Source: an uncultured Ruminococcus sp. (lineage in GTDB: Bacteria > Bacillota > Clostridia > Oscillospirales > Acutalibacteraceae). From it: a DNA stretch of 11,214 nucleotides. The stretch is from NCBI GenBank assembly GCA_902766305.1, contig CACXDE010000279.1, forward strand, positions 1 to 11,214. Reading direction: 5' to 3'. The stretch's first letter is position 1. Each line of letters starts with the position of its first letter. The notes beneath the pieces are model-generated. The model made no database searches, had not been told where the DNA came from, and was given only the letters and a program-made list of their open reading frames with translations. Made by a program: the position numbers and the translations under genes. Shown piece after piece: positions 6,965 to 11,214 of this stretch.

Positions 6965-6979
6965 CCAGCGTCACGCTGG
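6965..6979. promoter_or_regulatory. 15-nt perfect palindrome in the leader of the double-HTH gene
   Basis: CCAGCGTCACGCTGG is a perfect dyad with 7-bp arms around one central C. It is GC-rich in an AT-rich region and lies 10 bases before the RBS and 22 bases before the start codon. It could be an operator, perhaps for the encoded HTH protein itself, or a small RNA hairpin affecting translation. No U-run follows, so it is not a terminator. The autoregulation idea is inference from position only. Confidence 0.5.
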
Positions 6980-7001
6980 TGATTAGTTCGGGGGAATCAA
7001 T

Positions 7002-8729
7002 ATGAGTTTAAGTGAAAAAATTAATTTCTATTCAATGCAGGTAGGCTTCAAATCAAAACATCTTGCGAAGGCAAGCGGAATAAGCGAAGCTTCTATCAGT
7101 GCTTACCGCAAAGGAATCTCTGTTCCAAGACTTAATAGTAAGCGTCTGGTTCAGCTTGCAGACGGGATATGCCGGCTTGCACTGGAAAAAGGGATGGAAA
7201 TAGACAGAGAAGAGGTATTGTCAGAGCTTGTACATTCTGTGAATAAGGAAGTAACTGTATCCCTTGATAATTATATTCAGAATCTTGTGTCCCTTTTGAA
7301 AACGCTTGATATGACTTACGGAAGATTTGCGAAACTCATGGGATATAATATCTCTCAGATATCCCGTATTATTTCAGGAAAATCAATTCCGAATGATATA
7401 GATAAATTCACTGAATCAGCCGCATCATGTATAAGCTCGGATTATTCTGATCCGGTTTATTATCCATCGCTGGCGAATCTTTTCCACTGTGACCAGTCTG
7501 ATATTGATACACCGGAAAAGCTGAAAAGAACCACAATAGCCTGGATCGGAACAAATAAAGCTGTTCCTCAGAAAAATCCCATAGACGGTTTTCTCGATAA
7601 AATAGATGATTTTGATCTTAATGACTTTATACAGGCGATGACTTTTGCATCATCTTCCATGCCAAGTATGCCGGAATTGCCTGAAGGAACAAGTTATTAT
7701 CACGGTGAGGAAGAGTTTAAAAAATGTGAAATAGATTTTATTAATGCGTCGCTTATGTCACAGGCAAAGGATGAAATAATAATATATTCTGATATGCCTA
7801 TATACGAAATGGCAAGTGATGAAGTGTTCGCAAAGCAGTATATGACAGGTCTTGTAATGCTTCTGAAAAACGGAGCGCATATCAATTTCATACACGATGT
7901 TCACCGTCCTCTTGATGAAATGATGATAGGACTTGAAGGGCATATTCCTATGTATATGACGGGACAGATATCGCCGTATTATTTCACGGAAGTACAAAGC
8001 AAGGTTTTTTCACATTTACTTAAGGTGTCCTCAAATGCCGCTATGTATGGAATGGCAGTAAAAACGGCGCATTCAGACGGTCTTTATGTTTTTACTAATA
8101 ATAAAGACGAGGTTTCGTCCTACAAAAATTCAGCAAAGGAAATGCTCCGGTCTGCTAAACCTCTTATGGATATTTACCGCAGTGACCGTAAAGAGCAGTT
8201 TCAGGAGCATATACGAAAAATGTGGCAGTCGGGAAACAGAAGAATGATTATGTCCAGCCTGCCGATATTTACTATTCAGGAGGATCTGCTTGTTAAAATA
8301 CTAAGCCGTCACAATATTGATGATGAAAGGATAGCTGAAATAACGGCATTCAGAACAGATTGCCGTAATTCTATGTCAGAGCTTCTGAAAAAGGATAAGA
8401 TCAGGATAGAGATAGTACGGCTGTCAAAGGAAGAATTTGATAAATCTCCGGTACTGCTTGAGCTTTCAACTGTTTTTATTGAGAAACAAATTGAGTACAG
8501 CTATAATGAATATATTGAGCATATTGAACAGACATATGCTTTTGCAAAAGAATATGATAACTGTATTGTGCTTGACAATAATGAACCAACCTTCAAAAAT
8601 ATCAGTTTTTCAATAATAGAGGGGAAGGCCGTTATAGTTTCAAAATCAAAGAACCCTGTTATACATTTTATCATACATCATCCCAAGCTGGTAAAGGCTT
8701 TTGAAAGCTTTGTACCGCCAATACGTTAA
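7002..8729 (+). CDS. Double XRE-type helix-turn-helix protein with a large C-terminal region of unknown function
   Basis: The 575-residue protein looks like a DNA-binding regulator. A first HTH lies at about 18-44 (SKHLAKASGISEASISAYRK then GISVPRL) and a second at about 103-135 (MTYGRFAKLMGYNISQISRI then ISGKSIP); both show the XRE pattern of helix, GIS/YNIS turn, recognition helix and 'GxSxP'. The remaining 400 or so residues are soluble and mixed alpha/beta. Recognisable stretches are DEIIIYSDMPIYEMAS (257-272), LLKNGAHINFIHDVHRPLDE (287-306) and IPMYMTGQISPYYF (315-328). I recognise no named family; the 'IIIYSD...GAHINFIHD' run could be a sensor fold such as the phospholipase-D-like effector domain of some regulators, which is speculative. 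There is no signal peptide or membrane helix. The ATG is supported by GGGGGAA 5-7 bases upstream. A palindrome lies in the leader and a terminator about 180 bases after the stop, so it is probably transcribed alone. Codon use looks like that of the neighbours. Confidence 0.82.
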   Translation: MSLSEKINFYSMQVGFKSKHLAKASGISEASISAYRKGISVPRLNSKRLVQLADGICRLALEKGMEIDREEVLSELVHSVNKEVTVSLDNYIQNLVSLLKTLDMTYGRFAKLMGYNISQISRIISGKSIPNDIDKFTESAASCISSDYSDPVYYPSLANLFHCDQSDIDTPEKLKRTTIAWIGTNKAVPQKNPIDGFLDKIDDFDLNDFIQAMTFASSSMPSMPELPEGTSYYHGEEEFKKCEIDFINASLMSQAKDEIIIYSDMPIYEMASDEVFAKQYMTGLVMLLKNGAHINFIHDVHRPLDEMMIGLEGHIPMYMTGQISPYYFTEVQSKVFSHLLKVSSNAAMYGMAVKTAHSDGLYVFTNNKDEVSSYKNSAKEMLRSAKPLMDIYRSDRKEQFQEHIRKMWQSGNRRMIMSSLPIFTIQEDLLVKILSRHNIDDERIAEITAFRTDCRNSMSELLKKDKIRIEIVRLSKEEFDKSPVLLELSTVFIEKQIEYSYNEYIEHIEQTYAFAKEYDNCIVLDNNEPTFKNISFSIIEGKAVIVSKSKNPVIHFIIHHPKLVKAFESFVPPIR

Positions 8730-8734
8730 CGCAG

Positions 8735-8893
8735 AGTGTGGAGAGTGGAGTGTGGAGTTGTTAAAGCTCAAAGTCCAAAGCTTAGAGTATCCCTCCGCTT
8801 CGCTTGCGCTCAGTCATATGTTTTATGTTTAACTGCTATTAACTGTCAACTTACAACTTCCGACTGACGGCTTTCAACTGATAACTTACAACT
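8735..8893 (+). repeat. Intergenic repeat element, longer copy, downstream of the HTH gene
   Basis: The element begins with heptad-like direct repeats (gagtgtg-gagagtg-gagtgtg-gagtt, 8735-8759) and TTGTTAAAGCTCAAAGTCC. A distinctive GC-rich core CCTCCGCTTCGCTTGCGCTC follows (8792-8811), then a tail of short repeated words: AACTGTCAACTTACAACTTC and CAACTGATAACTTACAACTG. It does not encode a protein. The composition resembles interspersed non-coding elements I recall from Ruminococcus chromosomes; that memory is unverified. A second, shorter relative lies at 6816-6876. Confidence 0.6.
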
Positions 8894-8910
8894 GAATAAG
8901 AATTATTCAG
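8892..8910. repeat. Perfect 8-bp palindrome next to the terminator
   Basis: CTGAATAA, a 3-base GAA spacer and TTATTCAG form a perfect dyad that ends exactly where the terminator stem begins. It may mark the end of the repeat element or be a second small hairpin stacking on the terminator. Confidence 0.5.
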
Positions 8911-8953
8911 AAACGTGCAACTATTTGGCAGCAAAAAATAATTGCACGTTTTT
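8911..8953 (+). terminator. Intrinsic terminator after the double-HTH gene
   Basis: AAACGTGCAA (8911-8920) pairs with TTGCACGTTT (8942-8951). An inner ATTT/AAAT helix lies beyond a 2x2 internal loop, and five T (8949-8953) end the structure. It separates the HTH transcript from the BspA-like gene promoter that begins 10 bases later. The A-rich left arm makes it partly bidirectional. Confidence 0.75.
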
Positions 8954-8962
8954 GAATTTGTA

Positions 8963-8991
8963 TTGACAAAAATATTCAATTTTGTTATTAT
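8963..8991 (+). promoter_or_regulatory. Near-consensus promoter of the BspA-like gene
   Basis: TTGACA (8963-8968) and TATTAT (8986-8991) are separated by exactly 17 bases, a vegetative sigma-A-type promoter with perfect -35 and five of six -10 matches. Transcription should begin near 8998, giving a leader of about 65 bases. The leader carries the strong RBS AGGAGG (9048-9053), 9 bases before the ATG. Confidence 0.85.
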
Positions 8992-9062
8992 TGTATAAAG
9001 CGTAGAAAATGGAGAAAATGGTTCATTAAATTTATGCTAAATAATAAAGGAGGCTATTTCTG

Positions 9063-11214
9063 ATGAAAGTAAAAAAGCAAACCGCAAGGAAGATTCTTGC
9101 ATCTGCGCTGGCACTGTCAATGATAGGCTCTGTCGTATCATTTGCGCCCGCAACAGTCATGGCGGTTGATCCGGCTTCCCAGGCAGAGAATGAAAACAAT
9201 TACTGCTATGACTTTGAGTACACTGAAAATGAGGACGGCACTGTCACCCTCACAAGCTTTACCGGAGATCTTTATGAGCTGAATTATACCGTAAACGTTC
9301 CGCCCGAAATTGACGGCAAAACTGTTTCAGGTTTAGACGAATACATTTTTTACAATAACAAGTATATTGTCAATGTCAGCCTGCCGGAAACAATAACCGT
9401 ATTACCGACTTTTTCTTACTGTACAAGGCTGAAAAGCATAAATATTCCGGCAGGAGTAAAGAAAATTGACAATCAGGTTTTTAACAACTGTTATGCACTT
9501 GAGGATGTTACAATTTCTGACGGTGTGGAGTCAATAGGACGCTGGTCTTTCTCTCAGTGTTCGGCATTAAAAAGTATTGTTATCCCGGGCAGTGTGAAAC
9601 TTATAGATAATTTTGCTTTTCAAAATTGTACGTCACTGGAATCTGTCACTCTTAATGAAGGTCTTCAGACCATATTAGGCGGCGCATTTTACGGCTGCGA
9701 TTCCTATACAGAAATAACTATTCCCGAATCTGTTACAACAATAGGAATCAATGCTTTTTCCAGTAATACGGAGGATTTAACTATCTACGGTTCAAAGAGA
9801 AGCTATGCTTATACCTATGCAACTGAAAATGATATTAAATTCGTCAATACGAAGATTGTTCTTCCGGAATCTATCGAGTTTGATGAAACTGATCTTACAG
9901 TAGATAAGGGCGATACTGCGGAGATTGAAGTAACTATTCTTCCTGAGGACGCAGATGATGCAGAGCTTACATGGACAACAAGCAATGCGGCAGTTGCAAC
10001 CGTTGAGGACGGCATTGTCACAGCCGTGGGCAAGGGCAGCTGTACTATAACGGCGGAAACCAAAAACGGACTTAAAGATTCCGCTGATGTGACGGTAACG
10101 GATAACCTCAAAAACAGGTCAACAATAAACCTTGAAAAAGTCTCTGAAAATTCACCGTATGACGCTGATGTTAATAAGGCGGTAACAATAACTGGTGCGG
10201 CTGACGGCGGCAGCGGTTTTTACAAATACGCATTTTATTACAAAAAATCGGCAGACAGCGAATGGACTGCTATAGGTACTGAGTTTGGTACAAAGACAAG
10301 TGCAAGCTTTACTCCTTCCGAAGCGGCAAGCTATACAGTCAAAACTGTTGTCAGGGATTCAGAAGGCACAACAGCTGAAACCACGTTTATCGTAAAGGCG
10401 ACAGGAGACTTTAAGTGGAGAGATTATTCCGGCGAGATCTATATTTCAGGCTACAAAGGTACTGGTACAAGCATTGTTATTCCGTCAGAGATAGACGGCA
10501 AACCTGTAAGAGGAATAGACAGATGGGCTTTTGAAAATATCCCCGATGTTGAAAGCATTACCGTTCCGGATTCAGTTTACAGTATCGGAGGCAATAATTT
10601 CTATAATTCAAAATGGTACAAGAATCAGCCTGACGGTCCTGTTTACATGGGAACTATTCTTCACAGCTATAAAGGTGCAACTCCGTCATCAGTTATTGTA
10701 AAAGATGGTACTGTCAGCATTTCACAGGGCGCATTCAGCGGAAAAACAGATCTTACATCAGTAACTCTCCCCGAAAGCCTGCTTTCTATTGACAACTATG
10801 CTTTCTCGGGCAGCGGACTGACATCTGTTACTCTTCCAGGTAAAGTGTATACAATGGGATTCCAGGTATTCGCAGGATGTGAATCACTGAAAAGTGCCGA
10901 CCTGTCCGCCTGCAATATCACTACACAAACCACTGTTGAAACATTCTCTGGCTGTACTGCCCTTGAAACAGTCAAGCTTCCCCAGAAGGTTACTAAAATA
11001 GGCAGCTTTGATTTCAACGGATGTACTTCCCTTAAATCAATAGAAATTCCTTCAACAGTAACAAGTATCGGTTCTTCTGCATTTGACGGATGTGAAGGTC
11101 TTACAAGCGTTATTATCCCGATGGGGCTTTCCGACAGAATTGATATGTATGCTTTTGGGGACTGCCCCAACCTGAAAAAGGTCATCGTTCTCGGCAGGGG
11201 TACTCTTATGTCAA
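9063..11214 (+). CDS. Secreted BspA-like leucine-rich-repeat protein with Big2 domain, 3' end outside window
   Basis: The frame is open from ATG 9063 to the window end, 717 codons so far. Residues 1-34 are a signal peptide: basic MKVKKQTARK, a hydrophobic core, and likely cleavage after ATVMA. Residues 50-262 are BspA/LRR_5-type repeats, with lines such as LKSINIPAGVKKIDNQVFNNC and LEDVTISDGVESIG, and an N/G-Cys at most turns. Residues about 264-347 form a bacterial Ig-like Big2 domain (VTILPEDADDAELTWTTSN, then VATVEDGIVTAVGKGSCTIT). Residues about 363-446 resemble an Ig/PKD- or Y_Y_Y-like beta domain (YKYAFYYKKSADSEWTAIG). A second LRR block runs from about 450 to the edge, opening again with an 'IPSEIDGKPVRGI' line. 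Such proteins act outside the cell, in adhesion, matrix or substrate contact; a C-terminal dockerin, choline-binding or sorting signal may follow but cannot be seen. The strong promoter and AGGAGG site suggest good expression. Confidence 0.92.
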   Translation, partial: MKVKKQTARKILASALALSMIGSVVSFAPATVMAVDPASQAENENNYCYDFEYTENEDGTVTLTSFTGDLYELNYTVNVPPEIDGKTVSGLDEYIFYNNKYIVNVSLPETITVLPTFSYCTRLKSINIPAGVKKIDNQVFNNCYALEDVTISDGVESIGRWSFSQCSALKSIVIPGSVKLIDNFAFQNCTSLESVTLNEGLQTILGGAFYGCDSYTEITIPESVTTIGINAFSSNTEDLTIYGSKRSYAYTYATENDIKFVNTKIVLPESIEFDETDLTVDKGDTAEIEVTILPEDADDAELTWTTSNAAVATVEDGIVTAVGKGSCTITAETKNGLKDSADVTVTDNLKNRSTINLEKVSENSPYDADVNKAVTITGAADGGSGFYKYAFYYKKSADSEWTAIGTEFGTKTSASFTPSEAASYTVKTVVRDSEGTTAETTFIVKATGDFKWRDYSGEIYISGYKGTGTSIVIPSEIDGKPVRGIDRWAFENIPDVESITVPDSVYSIGGNNFYNSKWYKNQPDGPVYMGTILHSYKGATPSSVIVKDGTVSISQGAFSGKTDLTSVTLPESLLSIDNYAFSGSGLTSVTLPGKVYTMGFQVFAGCESLKSADLSACNITTQTTVETFSGCTALETVKLPQKVTKIGSFDFNGCTSLKSIEIPSTVTSIGSSAFDGCEGLTSVIIPMGLSDRIDMYAFGDCPNLKKVIVLGRGTLMS

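Larger units (their letters stand above)
6664..7001. other. Divergent intergenic region, 338 bases, without a gene
   Basis: The region separates the minus-strand CNNM/CBS operon from the plus-strand double-HTH gene. From left to right it holds the minus-strand RBS, two minus-strand -10 candidates with a dyad (6744-6764), a partial copy of an intergenic repeat (6816-6876), and a palindrome (6965-6979) before the plus-strand RBS GGGGG (6990-6994). No clear plus-strand promoter stands out; TATGAT near 6932-6937 is a possible -10, with TTGCAG only 14 bases upstream. No open frame with a credible start and RBS was found. Confidence 0.6.
8730..8962. other. Intergenic region with repeat element and terminator, no gene
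   Basis: Between the double-HTH gene and the promoter of the BspA-like gene there is no credible coding frame. The stretch holds a full-length copy of the intergenic repeat (8735-8893), a short perfect palindrome (8892-8910) and a terminator hairpin (8911-8951), all described separately. Confidence 0.7.

Noticed and set aside
8994..8999. TATAAA as the -10 for the BspA-like gene
   Set aside because: It is 25 bases from TTGACA, whereas TATTAT at 8986 is exactly 17 bases away.
10796..11185. A minus-strand open frame at the right end
   Set aside because: It is antisense of the leucine-rich repeats, which share periodic codons and lack stops by composition; no RBS is present.

Overview
The window looks like a chromosomal segment of a low-GC Gram-positive gut or rumen bacterium of the Clostridia, most likely Ruminococcus or a close relative (Oscillospiraceae). 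This is inferred from the AT-rich intergenic DNA, strong purine-rich ribosome binding sites, a secreted BspA-like leucine-rich-repeat protein with a Big2 domain, and intergenic tracts built from 'gagtgtggagttgttaaa' and 'aactgataacttacaactg' words. I recall such tracts from Ruminococcus genomes but could not verify that here. No phage, transposase, tRNA, rRNA or CRISPR is visible.

Layout. (1) Positions 1-1865, plus strand: the tail of an upstream gene (probably an S24/S26 signal-peptidase-like protein) overlaps by ATGA the start of an intact fused ABC exporter; this is the distal end of an operon that starts outside the window. (2) 1963-4346, plus strand: a monocistronic gene with its own extended -10 promoter. 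It encodes a zinc-ribbon protein with a six-unit 12-residue Ser/Gly/Gln repeat, one membrane helix, a large extracytoplasmic region and an Asp/Tyr-rich repeated tail. (3) 4384-4421: a hairpin between convergent genes, serving the minus-strand operon and possibly also the plus-strand gene. (4) 4449-6654, minus strand: a translationally coupled pair, a CNNM/CBS/CorC (hemolysin-family) transporter followed by a membrane-anchored ComEC-like metallo-hydrolase. (5) 6655-8951, plus strand: a 575-residue regulator-like protein with two XRE-type helix-turn-helix motifs and a large unrecognised C-terminal region. It has a perfect 15-nt palindrome just upstream, relatives of one intergenic repeat on both sides, and a terminator hairpin behind it. 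(6) 8963-11214, plus strand: a near-consensus promoter and the first 717 codons of a secreted BspA-like protein cut by the window end.

The genes do not form one obvious pathway. Most are envelope-related: exporter, membrane-anchored zinc-ribbon protein, CorC-like transporter, anchored hydrolase and secreted adhesin-like protein. The least explained items are the double-HTH protein with its palindrome and flanking repeats, and the zinc-ribbon membrane protein with two separate in-frame tandem repeats. I saw no convincing evidence of a complete new multi-gene system.
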